From Hydrogenophaga sp. 2FB (GTDB taxonomy: Bacteria > Pseudomonadota > Gammaproteobacteria > Burkholderiales > Burkholderiaceae_C): a stretch of DNA of 37,705 nucleotides. The notes under the pieces were generated by a model that was given only the letters and a program-made list of their open reading frames with translations, searched no databases and was not told the DNA's origin. Shown piece by piece: positions 7,913 through 15,520 of this stretch. A program made the translations under genes and the position numbers. Position 1 is the first letter of the stretch; the number at the start of each line of letters is the position of its first letter. Location: NCBI RefSeq assembly GCF_005503365.1, contig NZ_SCML01000061.1:1-37705 (forward strand). The letters are read 5' to 3'.

Positions 7913-8988
7913 ACCGCATCTTCATCAGCTACCGGTCGTCCGACGGCAAGAAGGACGCCGACCGCCTGTGCGCGGACCTCAGCCGCCTCTACGGCGAGGA
8001 CCAGGTGTTCTTCGACAAGCAAGACCTGCGCGGTGGCACCTCCTGGCGCAGTGCCATCATGGCCGCGCTGGGCAGCAAGCCGGTGGTGCTGCTGCTCTTC
8101 ACGCCCGACCTGCTCGGCATGCAGCACCCGGAGGGCGGGCGGCGCATCGACCACGAAGACGATCCGATCCGCGGCGAGATACTGACCGCACAGCAACATG
8201 GCGCGATCATCGTGCCGCTCTTCACCGAGGGCATGACGGTACCCACGAACGCCGAGTTGCCCGAGCCGCTGCGGTTTTTGAAAGAAGCGCACGCGCTGAA
8301 GCTGCGCACCGAAGACTGGAGCACCGACCTCGACAAACTCGTGGCCGACCTGCGCTCCCACGGCATCGCAACCGCCGTCGCCCCGAATGGCGGCACCACC
8401 ACCCCACGCACGTTCGCGCAGCGGGTACAACGCGGGCTCATGTGGGTGGGCGGCACCTTCGTGGCGCTCATCGTGATCGGCCTGCTGCTGCCCGAAGATG
8501 ACGAAGGCGGCACCCCCATCACACCCGTGAACCTTCAAGGACAGCCACTGCCCGCGCCTCAGCCCTCGGCGCAGGGCGGCCCGATCAACCCGCGCATGGC
8601 GGACGTCTCGGGCATCTGGTGGTTGATCGACGACGCCAACCGCCGCCTGCGCGTGCAGTTGACGGTGAGCGGCACCGCCGTGCAATTGCAGACCGACCCG
8701 TTCCCCGTGGGCTGGTACCCCAAATGGCAAGCCTACGCGCGGGGCGTGCTGGGCCAGGGCCTGGTGGTCACCGACGTGCGCTACGTCGGCAGCGGCGTGC
8801 TCTCCAACGTGATGGGCGTGCCGCGCATCGAGATGCCGGTGCAGGCCTATACCGGCGACGGGCGCGGGCCGCTGGACACCGGCGGCATCGTGCTCAACGC
8901 CAGCGCCAACGGCCAGGAACTCACCGGCATGCACTGGAGCAATGGCGATCAGGCCGAGCTGCCTGTTCGCCTGGTGCGCCGCCCCTGA
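7909..8988 (+). CDS. Membrane-anchored TIR-domain protein, 359 aa
   Basis: Residues 3-150 form a TIR domain: RIFISYRSSD (beta-A/box 1), QVFFDKQDLRGG, VVLLLFTPDLL, then DDPIRGEI and AIIVPLFTEG. A hydrophobic helix lies around 178-195 (MWVGGTFVALIVIGLLL). The C-terminal part (about 220-359, from ADVSGIWWLIDD) is an apparently beta-rich domain I do not recognise. TIR domains act as NAD-cleaving enzymes or as signalling adaptors. Here the position usually holding the catalytic Glu, in the helix after GGTSW, reads RSAI and appears to be Ser48 by eye, so NADase activity is uncertain. The GTG at 7909 is preferred because it forms a GTGA overlap with the stop of the CHAT gene and the TIR fold starts immediately after it. 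The topology would put TIR in the cytoplasm and the C-terminal domain outside if the helix crosses the membrane; this is inferred. Confidence 0.88.
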   Translation: MNRIFISYRSSDGKKDADRLCADLSRLYGEDQVFFDKQDLRGGTSWRSAIMAALGSKPVVLLLFTPDLLGMQHPEGGRRIDHEDDPIRGEILTAQQHGAIIVPLFTEGMTVPTNAELPEPLRFLKEAHALKLRTEDWSTDLDKLVADLRSHGIATAVAPNGGTTTPRTFAQRVQRGLMWVGGTFVALIVIGLLLPEDDEGGTPITPVNLQGQPLPAPQPSAQGGPINPRMADVSGIWWLIDDANRRLRVQLTVSGTAVQLQTDPFPVGWYPKWQAYARGVLGQGLVVTDVRYVGSGVLSNVMGVPRIEMPVQAYTGDGRGPLDTGGIVLNASANGQELTGMHWSNGDQAELPVRLVRRP

Positions 8989-9026
8989 GCGTCATCGTTC
9001 ATGCCAACCCCATCCAGGAGCCCCTC

Positions 9027-10052
9027 ATGACCCCACTCGTTCACGTCTGCACCCAGCGCGTGCTGCCCGCCGAACTCATGCGCTTTCAGTCCACCGAAAC
9101 TCACCTGGGTCGCCCACGTGCCATAGCCGTGCTCGGCAAGCTCTGGATGAACGGCAGCACACTGCGCGTGCGCTTCATGGGCGGCACGCCGGAGCAACAG
9201 GCCAAGGTGCGCGAGCAGGCCGCGTGGTGGACAGCGCACGCCAACCTCACGTTCGATTTCAACGGTGCGTCCGACGCCGAGATCCGCGTCGCCTTCGACC
9301 CCACGAAAGGCGCGTGGTCTTACGTGGGCACGGACTGCCGCGGTATTCCGATGGACCAACCCACCATGAACCTGGGCTTCATGGACGGTGGCACGGTGGC
9401 GCACGAGTTCGGCCACGCCATCGGGCTCATGCACGAACACCAGAACCCGGCGGGCGGTATCGAATGGAACGAAGCCGCCGTGATCCACGACCTCTCGGGC
9501 CCGCCCAACAACTGGAGCGAGGCCACCATCCGCCACAACGTGCTCAACAAATACCGCGTCGACCAGATCAATGGCACGGCGTTCGACCCCGATTCCGTGA
9601 TGCTCTATTTCTTTCCGAACACCTGGGTCAAGAGTGGCGTGGGCACGCACGCCAACCCCACGCTGTCGACCCACGACAAGGCCTTCATCGGCAGCGCGCG
9701 CGCGTACCCCAAGGCCGCACCCCCAGTGGTGAATGCGAAGGAGGTCAAGGTGGGCGCGACGCGGCGCACCTCTGCGTCCATCGGCCAGTTCGGTGAGGAA
9801 GACCTGTTCCAGTTCAGCGTGGCCGACGGTGGCGGCCACATCGTCGACACGCGGGGCTCGACGGACGTGGTGATGAAACTCTTCGGCCCCGACAGCCCCA
9901 CCGCCGTGATCGCCGAAGACGACGACAGCGGCGTGGACACCAACGCGCTCATCCGCGCGGACCTGATTCCCGGCCGCTACTACGTGCAGGTGCGGCACTA
10001 CAACCGCGCCAACGGTGTCGGCAAATACACCGTCAAAGTACGGCGGGCATGA
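9027..10052 (+). CDS. Astacin-like (M12A-type) zinc metalloprotease with PPC domain, 341 aa
   Basis: HEFGHAIGLMHEH (126-138) is the metzincin zinc motif HExxHxxGxxH, with ligands His126, His130 and His136 and catalytic Glu127. The DSVMLYF segment near 213 is a plausible Met-turn. The N-terminal LWMNGSTLRVRFMGG (from 39) resembles the first strand of astacin and matrixin catalytic domains. Residues about 245-341 (QFGEEDLFQFSV through GRYYVQVRHYN and GKYTVKV) match the bacterial prepeptidase C-terminal (PPC) fold, usually found on secreted proteases. No N-terminal signal peptide is visible, which is odd for a PPC protein. ATG at 9027 follows AGGAG at 9016-9020. It is the last gene of the block, 38 bp after the TIR gene and directly before a terminator. 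Matrixin (M10) is the alternative family. Confidence 0.88.
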   Translation: MTPLVHVCTQRVLPAELMRFQSTETHLGRPRAIAVLGKLWMNGSTLRVRFMGGTPEQQAKVREQAAWWTAHANLTFDFNGASDAEIRVAFDPTKGAWSYVGTDCRGIPMDQPTMNLGFMDGGTVAHEFGHAIGLMHEHQNPAGGIEWNEAAVIHDLSGPPNNWSEATIRHNVLNKYRVDQINGTAFDPDSVMLYFFPNTWVKSGVGTHANPTLSTHDKAFIGSARAYPKAAPPVVNAKEVKVGATRRTSASIGQFGEEDLFQFSVADGGGHIVDTRGSTDVVMKLFGPDSPTAVIAEDDDSGVDTNALIRADLIPGRYYVQVRHYNRANGVGKYTVKVRRA

Positions 10053-10053
10053 A

Positions 10054-10085
10054 AAAGCGCCGCTGATTCAGCGGCGCTTTCTTTT
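10054..10085. terminator. Bidirectional intrinsic terminator between the protease gene and ahpF
   Basis: AAAGCGCCGCT (10054-10064) pairs with AGCGGCGCTTT (10070-10080) around GATTC, an 11-bp perfect stem with A-rich sequence on the left and CTTTT on the right. It can serve both convergent units, ending the metalloprotease gene on the plus strand and ahpF on the minus strand. The preceding gene's stop is only a few bases away. Confidence 0.88.
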
Positions 10086-10096
10086 GCTGCACACCC

Positions 10097-11686
10097 TCAG
10101 GCGGCGACCGCCTCTGCCGGCGCCGCCACCGGCTGGCGGATCAGGTAGTCGAAGGCGCTGAGCGCGGCGGTGGAGCCTGCGCCCGCGGCCACCACGATCT
10201 GCTTGTAAGGCACGGTCGTGCAGTCGCCTGCCGCGAACACGCCTTCCACGTTCGTGTGCCCCTTGGCATCGACCTCGATCTCGCCAAAGCGGCTGAGCGC
10301 CACCGTGCCCTTGAGGAACTCGGTGTTGGGCACCAGGCCGATCTGCACGAACACGCCTTCGAGTTCGACGTGGTGCACGTCGCCGCTCGCGCGGTCCTTG
10401 TAGGTCAGGCCGTTCACCTTGCCATCGGCGCCGGTGATCTCGGTGGTCTGCGCGTTCACGTGGATGTCGACGTTGGGCAGGCTCTTGAGCTTGCTCACCA
10501 GCACCGCGTCGGCCTTGAGGGCGTCGGCGAATTCGATCAGCGTCACGTGCTTCACGATGCCGGCCAGATCGATGGCGGCTTCCACACCCGAGTTGCCGCC
10601 ACCGATCACCGACACGCGCTTGCCCTTGAACAGCGGACCGTCGCAGTGCGGGCAATAGGCCACACCCTTGTTGCGGTACTCGGCTTCGCCGGGCACGTTC
10701 ACGTTGCGCCAGCGCGCACCGGTGGACAGGATCACGCTGCGCGCGCTCAGCGTGCCGCCGTTGGCCATCTGCACCCGCACCAGGCCGTTCGGCTCGCTTG
10801 CAGGAATCAGCTTCTCGGCGCGCTGAAGGTTCATGATCTCCACGTCGTAGTGGCGCACCTGCGCTTCGAGGGCCGCAGCGAATGCCGGACCATTGGTCTC
10901 GATCACGCTGGGGTAGTTCTCGATGCCCATGGTGTCGTTGACCTGACCACCGAAACGCTCGGCCGCCACGCCCACGCGAATGCCCTTGCGGGCCGCGTAC
11001 ACAGCGGCCGCGGCACCGGCGGGGCCACCGCCGACGATGAGCACGTCGAACGGGTCCTGGGCGTCGAGTTTCGCGGCATCGCGGGCATCGGCGTTCACGT
11101 CGAGCTTGCCGACGATCTCTTCCACCGTCATGCGGCCCGAGCCGAACACCTCGCCATTGAGGAACACGATCGGCACGGCCATGATCTCGCGCGCCGTCAC
11201 TTCGTCCTGGAACGCACCGCCTTCGATGACGGTCGTCTTGACCTTCGGGTTCAGGATCGCCATCAGGCTCAAAGCCTGCACCACGTCCGGGCAGTTGTGG
11301 CAGGTCAGAGACATGTAGACCTCGAAGTTGAAGTCGCCGTCCAGCGCCTGGATCTGTTCGATCACGTCCTGCTCGACCTTGGGCGGGTGACCGCCGGTCC
11401 ACAGCAGCGCCAGCACCAGCGAGGTGAACTCGTGGCCCAGCGGCAGGCCGGCGAAACGCAGCGCGGTGTCGCTGCCGGTGCGCTGCAGGCTGAAGGACGG
11501 CTTGCGGGCGTCCTGCCCATCGGTCTTCAGGGTGATCTTGTCGCTGCGCAGGCCCTGGATGGTCTGCAGCAGGTCCAGCATTTCCCGGGAGTTCTCAGAG
11601 TCGCTCAGGGAGGCGACGATCTCGAAGGGTTGTGTCACGCGCTCGAGATAAGCGCCGAGTTGAGCCTTGAGGGTGTCGTCCAACAT
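10097..11686 (-). CDS. ahpF: Alkyl hydroperoxide reductase subunit F (flavoprotein disulfide reductase), 529 aa
   Basis: AhpF uses NAD(P)H to re-reduce the peroxiredoxin AhpC. The N-terminal thioredoxin-like tandem (1-200) contains CHNC (129-132), which passes electrons to AhpC. The thioredoxin-reductase-like part has the FAD motif DVLIVGGGPAG (from 214), the redox pair CPHC (345-348), the nucleotide motif VIGGGNSG (from 360) and GVFAAGDCT near the C terminus. Length matches the family (about 520). It lies downstream of ahpC on the same strand with a ~150-bp gap that contains an imperfect hairpin, so the two may be co-transcribed with unequal levels. The product is cytoplasmic. Confidence 0.97.
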   Translation of the reverse strand: MLDDTLKAQLGAYLERVTQPFEIVASLSDSENSREMLDLLQTIQGLRSDKITLKTDGQDARKPSFSLQRTGSDTALRFAGLPLGHEFTSLVLALLWTGGHPPKVEQDVIEQIQALDGDFNFEVYMSLTCHNCPDVVQALSLMAILNPKVKTTVIEGGAFQDEVTAREIMAVPIVFLNGEVFGSGRMTVEEIVGKLDVNADARDAAKLDAQDPFDVLIVGGGPAGAAAAVYAARKGIRVGVAAERFGGQVNDTMGIENYPSVIETNGPAFAAALEAQVRHYDVEIMNLQRAEKLIPASEPNGLVRVQMANGGTLSARSVILSTGARWRNVNVPGEAEYRNKGVAYCPHCDGPLFKGKRVSVIGGGNSGVEAAIDLAGIVKHVTLIEFADALKADAVLVSKLKSLPNVDIHVNAQTTEITGADGKVNGLTYKDRASGDVHHVELEGVFVQIGLVPNTEFLKGTVALSRFGEIEVDAKGHTNVEGVFAAGDCTTVPYKQIVVAAGAGSTAALSAFDYLIRQPVAAPAEAVAA

Positions 11687-11754
11687 GTTGAGTTTCCTTT
11701 TCTAAGCGACTTTGAGAACCGGCCTCCTCACGTGTCGAAAGGCGGCCAGAGGGC

Positions 11755-11784
11755 AACCCCGCAGGCCTTCTGGGCCCGCGGGTT
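11755..11784 (-). other. Imperfect hairpin in the ahpC-ahpF spacer
   Basis: AACCC-GC-GGCC and GGCC-GC-GGGTT can pair around TTCTG with one bulged C and one mismatch. No T-run follows on either strand, so it is not a classic terminator. It could be an RNA stability or partial-termination element that lowers ahpF relative to ahpC, which is inference. The rest of the 11687-11837 spacer shows nothing recognisable. Confidence 0.4.
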
Positions 11785-11837
11785 CTGCAAATTTCAAACC
11801 GGTGAGGCGCGGCCCCATCTCGGATCGATGCGGTGGA

Positions 11838-12401
11838 TCAGATCTTGCCGACCAGGTCCAGCGAAGGCGCAATGGTCTTGGCGCCTTCGTTCCACTTGGC
11901 GGGGCAGACCTGGCCTGGGTTGTTGGCCACGTACTGAGCGGCCTTGAGCTTGCGCAGGGTTTCCTTCACGTCACGGGCGATGGCGTTGTCGTGCACTTCG
12001 GCGGTCTTGATCACGCCGTCGGGGTTGACGATGAACGTGCCGCGCAGCGCCAGGCCTTCTTCTTCGATGTGCACGTCGAACGCGCGGGTCAGCTGGTGCG
12101 TCGGGTCACCCACCAGCGGGAACTTGGACTTGCCCACGGCGGGCGAGGTTTCGTGCCACACCTTGTGCGAGAAGTGGGTGTCGGTCGTCACGATGTACAC
12201 CTCGGCACCAGCCTTCTGGAACTCGGCGTAGTTGTCGGCCGCGTCTTCCACTTCGGTCGGGCAGTTGAAGGTGAAGGCAGCGGGCATGAAGATCAGCACC
12301 GACCACTCCCCACGCAGGCTGGCGTCGGACACTGGCACGAACTTGCCGTTGTGGAAGGCGGTGGTGGCGAACGGTTTGACGGTGGTGTTGATCAGGGACA
12401 T
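11838..12401 (-). CDS. ahpC: Alkyl hydroperoxide reductase subunit C (2-Cys peroxiredoxin), 187 aa
   Basis: This typical AhpC/Prx1-type peroxiredoxin reduces H2O2, organic peroxides and peroxynitrite in the cytoplasm. The peroxidatic Cys47 sits in AFTFNCPTE, where most family members have FTFVCPTE, a conservative oddity. The resolving Cys166 is in GQVCPAKW. Length and the C-terminal AHpC-TSA region fit the E. coli type, which pairs with AhpF. ahpF follows on the same strand. Upstream AT-rich sequence carries a palindrome (12478-12511) that could be a peroxide-sensor operator. Confidence 0.97.
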   Translation of the reverse strand: MSLINTTVKPFATTAFHNGKFVPVSDASLRGEWSVLIFMPAAFTFNCPTEVEDAADNYAEFQKAGAEVYIVTTDTHFSHKVWHETSPAVGKSKFPLVGDPTHQLTRAFDVHIEEEGLALRGTFIVNPDGVIKTAEVHDNAIARDVKETLRKLKAAQYVANNPGQVCPAKWNEGAKTIAPSLDLVGKI

Positions 12402-12477
12402 GGTTTTCCTTGGTTTGGGTTAAGAAACAGATGGCGCCTCGGGAGGAACTCCTGCAGCGCGATGAAAGAATCATAGC

Positions 12478-12511
12478 AAAAGACTAACGTGTTTCGTTAT
12501 TGATAGTCTTT
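12478..12511. promoter_or_regulatory. Nested inverted repeat upstream of ahpC
   Basis: AAAGAC...GTCTTT flank an inner TAACG-TGTTT-CGTTA palindrome, about 80-110 bp before the ahpC start. Nearby ATAG tetramers at 12473 and 12503 recall OxyR half-sites, but spacing does not fit the classical ATAG-N7-CTAT-N7 pattern. It may be an OxyR or other LysR-type operator; the assignment is uncertain. Confidence 0.4.
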
Positions 12512-12690
12512 ATTCGCCCCATAGGTTTTCTTTGCTGCCTTGCAGCAAATTCACGACGAACGGTCTTCCTGTTTATCACATCCGTATGGCGTGCGTGTCC
12601 GCGGGTGTTTTTGTCGTTGCCCTGTAGCTTTGCCAGATGTCTTACGGCGCTCCGGCACCGGCTATCACAAATAAATTATCAAATACTTAA

Positions 12691-12711
12691 CAAGAATCGT
12701 TTTCATTTGTA
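12691..12711 (+). promoter_or_regulatory. Fur-like box upstream of the first TonB-dependent receptor
   Basis: CAAGAATCGTTTTCATTTGT resembles the proteobacterial Fur box (core pattern AATGAGAATCATTCTCATT), followed by TAATAATG as a possible -10 element. It predicts iron repression of the receptor that starts 115 bp downstream. The same layout recurs before the second receptor at 15374. Confidence 0.7.
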
Positions 12712-12826
12712 ATAATGCGGCGAGTTGCCAGCCAGCCCCCTGTATCCCGTCCTTTTGTGTGATGCGCGAAACCGAGTGGAAGCACGCCAGCCCTTCCATC
12801 AACGCATCCATGCATAAGGATTTTCA

Positions 12827-15262
12827 ATGTCGCAAGCACGCACCTCGCCGGCAGCCCGGCGCGGCGACCCCTCGACCCCCCGTTTCCCGTTGCGCGCCAC
12901 CGCCTTGGCCTGCGGCCTGTGTTTCATGAGCGCAGGCGCGGCCTTCGCTCAGCAGGCCGAAGTCTCCTTGTCTGAAGTCGTGGTGTCGGCCTCGGGGTTC
13001 GAGCAGAAGATCACCGACGCGCCCGCCTCCATCTCGGTCATCACGCAGGAAGACCTGGCGCGCAAGCCCTACCTGACGCTGCTGGATGCCGTGCGCGACG
13101 TCGAGGGCGTGGACATTGGCGAAACCCGCGACAAGACCGGCCAGGGCACCATCTCCATGCGCGGCATGGGCTCGGACTACACCCTCATCCTCGTGGACGG
13201 CAAGCGCCAGAACAACCACGGCGACATCTACCCGAACAACTTCAACGGCAACCAGTTCGGCCACGTGCCGCCGATGGACGCGATCGAGCGCATCGAGGTG
13301 ATCCGCGGCCCGGCCTCCACGCTGTACGGCGCCGACGCCATGGGTGGCGTGATCAACATCATCACGAAGAAGGTGGCCAGCACCTGGAGCGGCTCGGTCA
13401 CGCACGGCCGCACCTTCGAGAGCGAAGACGCGTACGGCAACGACCGCACCACCGACTTCTACCTCTCCGGCCCGCTGGTGCCGGGCAAGCTGGGCCTGAC
13501 CTTGCGCGGCAGCCTCTACAACCGCGACGCCTCCAACCCGGGCTATGACACGGCGACGGACCCGGCCGGCAACGTGCGCTCGCGCTCCCTGGGGTTCGGT
13601 GGCGGCGGCAAGACCGTGGACAACGAGAACAAGTCGCTGGGTGCGCGCCTGTCCTGGACGCCGACCGACAAGCAGACGTTCTACCTGGACGTCGACAGCT
13701 CCCGGCAGACGTACGACAACCAGATCAAGATCAACGACCTGGGCCAGGAGGAATACCCCGTCGGCACGGTGGATTCGCTGGCGGCCATCTGGACGGCCAG
13801 CGGTGCGGGCGCCTCACGCCGCGCCAATCCGCGTGCCGGCTACGCGCCGCAGCAGGAGTTCACGCGCGATACGTTCTCGCTGACGCACGAAGGCAAATGG
13901 GGCATCGGCAACAGCACCATCTCGCTGTCGCACATCGCCACCAACAACAACGGCCGCACCCTCCCCTTCGGCGTGGAAGAGCGCAAGCACCTGCTGGCGA
14001 TGATCGACGCCAATGCCTACACCGCGCCGGACGGCTCCGTCCGGAACTACGCCGGCATGACGCTGGCCGAACGCCAGGCCGCGGCCTCTTCCACCTTCCT
14101 GCCACGCCCCAAGCGCACGCTGGAAAGCCGCCAGTACACGCTGGACGGCAAGCTCGACATGCCGTTCGGTGACCACATGGTGGTGGTGGGCGCGCAAGTC
14201 GTGCGCGGCGAACTGGAAGACGGCGTCTTCGGCATGGAAAGCGGCACGCCCGGTGGCGTGCAGAAGCACAACATGGTGTCGCTGTTCGCGGAAGACAGCT
14301 GGAACATCATCCAGCCCCTGGTGGTAACGAGCGGCCTGCGCTACGACCACCACAACGTGTTCGGCAACCAGTTGAGCCCACGCCTGTACGGCGTCTACAC
14401 GCTCAGCCCGAGCTGGACCATCAAGGGCGGCGCGGCCACGGGCTTCAAGACGCCCAAGACCACCCAGCTCTACAACGGCATCACCGGCTTTGGCGGTCAG
14501 GGCACCAGCCCGATGTATGGCAACCCGAACCTGAAGCCGGAAACCAGCCTGAGCAACGAGTTGGCCGCGTACTGGCAACACCCGCGTGGCCATAGCTTCA
14601 ACGCCACCGTCTTCCACAACACCTTCGACGACAAGATCGCCAACCAGCCTTGCGGCGCGGGCACCGCCCAGGACTGCGCCACCGCGGGTGACTTCGCCGA
14701 GATCGGTTACGGCGCGGGCTCCAGCCGGGCCACCAACATCGACAAGGTGGTGATCCAGGGCCTCGAGCTGGCGGGCCGTTGGCAGATCGCACGCAACTTC
14801 GGCCTGCGCGGCAACTACACCTACACCGACAGCGAGCAAAAGAGCGGCGTCGAGAAGGGGCTGCCACTGGGCAACTCGGCCAAACACATGTTCAACGCCT
14901 CGTTCGACTGGCAAGCGACCGACAAACTGAGCTTTCTGCTCGGCGCGCAGGCGTTCATGGACCGCTTCAACCAGGTGCACCCCATCACCGGCGCGCGCGT
15001 GAACTACAAGAACTACCACGTGTTCAACCTGGGCGCCTCGTACCAGGCCAGCAAGAACGTGACATTCAACGCCCGCATCAACAACCTGTTCAACCGCGAC
15101 TTCACCAGCTACAAGGCCGAGTTCCGCGACCTGAACGGCGATGGCGACTACGTGGACACCAACGTCGGCGGCACCGGGCGCAACGAAACCCTGTTCTTCG
15201 ACGACTACAACAACAAGGACAAGGCCCGCAGCTTCTGGGTCAGCATGAACGTCCGCTTCTGA
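12827..15262 (+). CDS. TonB-dependent outer-membrane siderophore receptor, 811 aa
   Basis: The gene encodes a signal peptide (cleavage near AFA|QQ, residue 41), a TonB box SEVVVSA (49-55), a plug domain (about 62-180, with ASISVITQEDL, GTISMRGMG and RIEVIRGPASTLYGADA) and a 22-strand barrel ending in the classic terminal Phe (NVRF). The plug sequence places it with FepA/IroN/BfrA-like catecholate-type receptors; the ligand cannot be read from sequence. A DLNGDGDYVD stretch (768-777) looks like a calcium-type loop in a late extracellular segment. An AAGGA sequence precedes the ATG. Together with the Fur-like box upstream it should be induced under iron limitation and energised by TonB, possibly the one at the right edge of the window. 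Confidence 0.95.
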   Translation: MSQARTSPAARRGDPSTPRFPLRATALACGLCFMSAGAAFAQQAEVSLSEVVVSASGFEQKITDAPASISVITQEDLARKPYLTLLDAVRDVEGVDIGETRDKTGQGTISMRGMGSDYTLILVDGKRQNNHGDIYPNNFNGNQFGHVPPMDAIERIEVIRGPASTLYGADAMGGVINIITKKVASTWSGSVTHGRTFESEDAYGNDRTTDFYLSGPLVPGKLGLTLRGSLYNRDASNPGYDTATDPAGNVRSRSLGFGGGGKTVDNENKSLGARLSWTPTDKQTFYLDVDSSRQTYDNQIKINDLGQEEYPVGTVDSLAAIWTASGAGASRRANPRAGYAPQQEFTRDTFSLTHEGKWGIGNSTISLSHIATNNNGRTLPFGVEERKHLLAMIDANAYTAPDGSVRNYAGMTLAERQAAASSTFLPRPKRTLESRQYTLDGKLDMPFGDHMVVVGAQVVRGELEDGVFGMESGTPGGVQKHNMVSLFAEDSWNIIQPLVVTSGLRYDHHNVFGNQLSPRLYGVYTLSPSWTIKGGAATGFKTPKTTQLYNGITGFGGQGTSPMYGNPNLKPETSLSNELAAYWQHPRGHSFNATVFHNTFDDKIANQPCGAGTAQDCATAGDFAEIGYGAGSSRATNIDKVVIQGLELAGRWQIARNFGLRGNYTYTDSEQKSGVEKGLPLGNSAKHMFNASFDWQATDKLSFLLGAQAFMDRFNQVHPITGARVNYKNYHVFNLGASYQASKNVTFNARINNLFNRDFTSYKAEFRDLNGDGDYVDTNVGGTGRNETLFFDDYNNKDKARSFWVSMNVRF

Positions 15263-15296
15263 TGCGTTTCTGAGCCGCGGAACACCCGGTTCAACG

Positions 15297-15330
15297 AACA
15301 GCGCCACGGCCCTTCGGCCCTGGCGCTGTT
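15297..15330 (+). terminator. Terminator-like hairpin after the first receptor
   Basis: AACAGCGCCA (15297-15306) pairs with TGGCGCTGTT (15321-15330); inside, GGCC pairs with GGCC around CTTC with one C-C mismatch between the stems. The stem is long, but only a weak T-rich tail follows. It probably separates the two receptor genes. Confidence 0.65.
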
Positions 15331-15373
15331 GGTCGTTCCCGATGCAGATTCACAACAAAATGGAAGAATTGTG

Positions 15374-15394
15374 AATAGGAATGATTTTTATTTG
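15374..15394 (+). promoter_or_regulatory. Fur-like box upstream of the second TonB-dependent receptor
   Basis: AATAGGAATGATTTTTATTTG resembles a Fur box and is followed by TGATAAT, a possible -10. It lies about 125 bp before the start of the catecholate receptor gene and mirrors the arrangement at 12691. Confidence 0.7.
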
Positions 15395-15520
15395 TGATAA
15401 TCCGCAACGAAGCCAGCCTTAGCCCCGCCTGAAGACCTGCCGTGTGCCTGCACGGGCCAGGTGCGATGTGGAAGCGCGCCAGCCAAATACACCATCGCAT
15501 CTCCCGCAAGGACTCCTTCA

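Larger units (their letters stand above)
12402..12826. promoter_or_regulatory. Divergent intergenic region, ahpC and TonB-dependent receptor
   Basis: This 425-bp stretch has no convincing gene and is markedly AT-richer than its surroundings between about 12470 and 12720. It should hold the ahpC promoter on the minus strand (with the palindrome at 12478-12511) and the receptor promoter on the plus strand (with the Fur-like box at 12691-12711). A 70-codon open frame at 12500-12712 has no plausible ribosome site or recognisable protein pattern. Confidence 0.7.

Noticed and set aside
10256..11947. 563-codon plus-strand open frame opposite ahpF
   Set aside because: His/Val-rich antisense translation; ahpF on the minus strand is unambiguous.
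12500..12712. 70-codon open frame in the ahpC-receptor spacer
   Set aside because: Lies over the promoter and Fur-like box, has no ribosome site and no recognisable sequence pattern.
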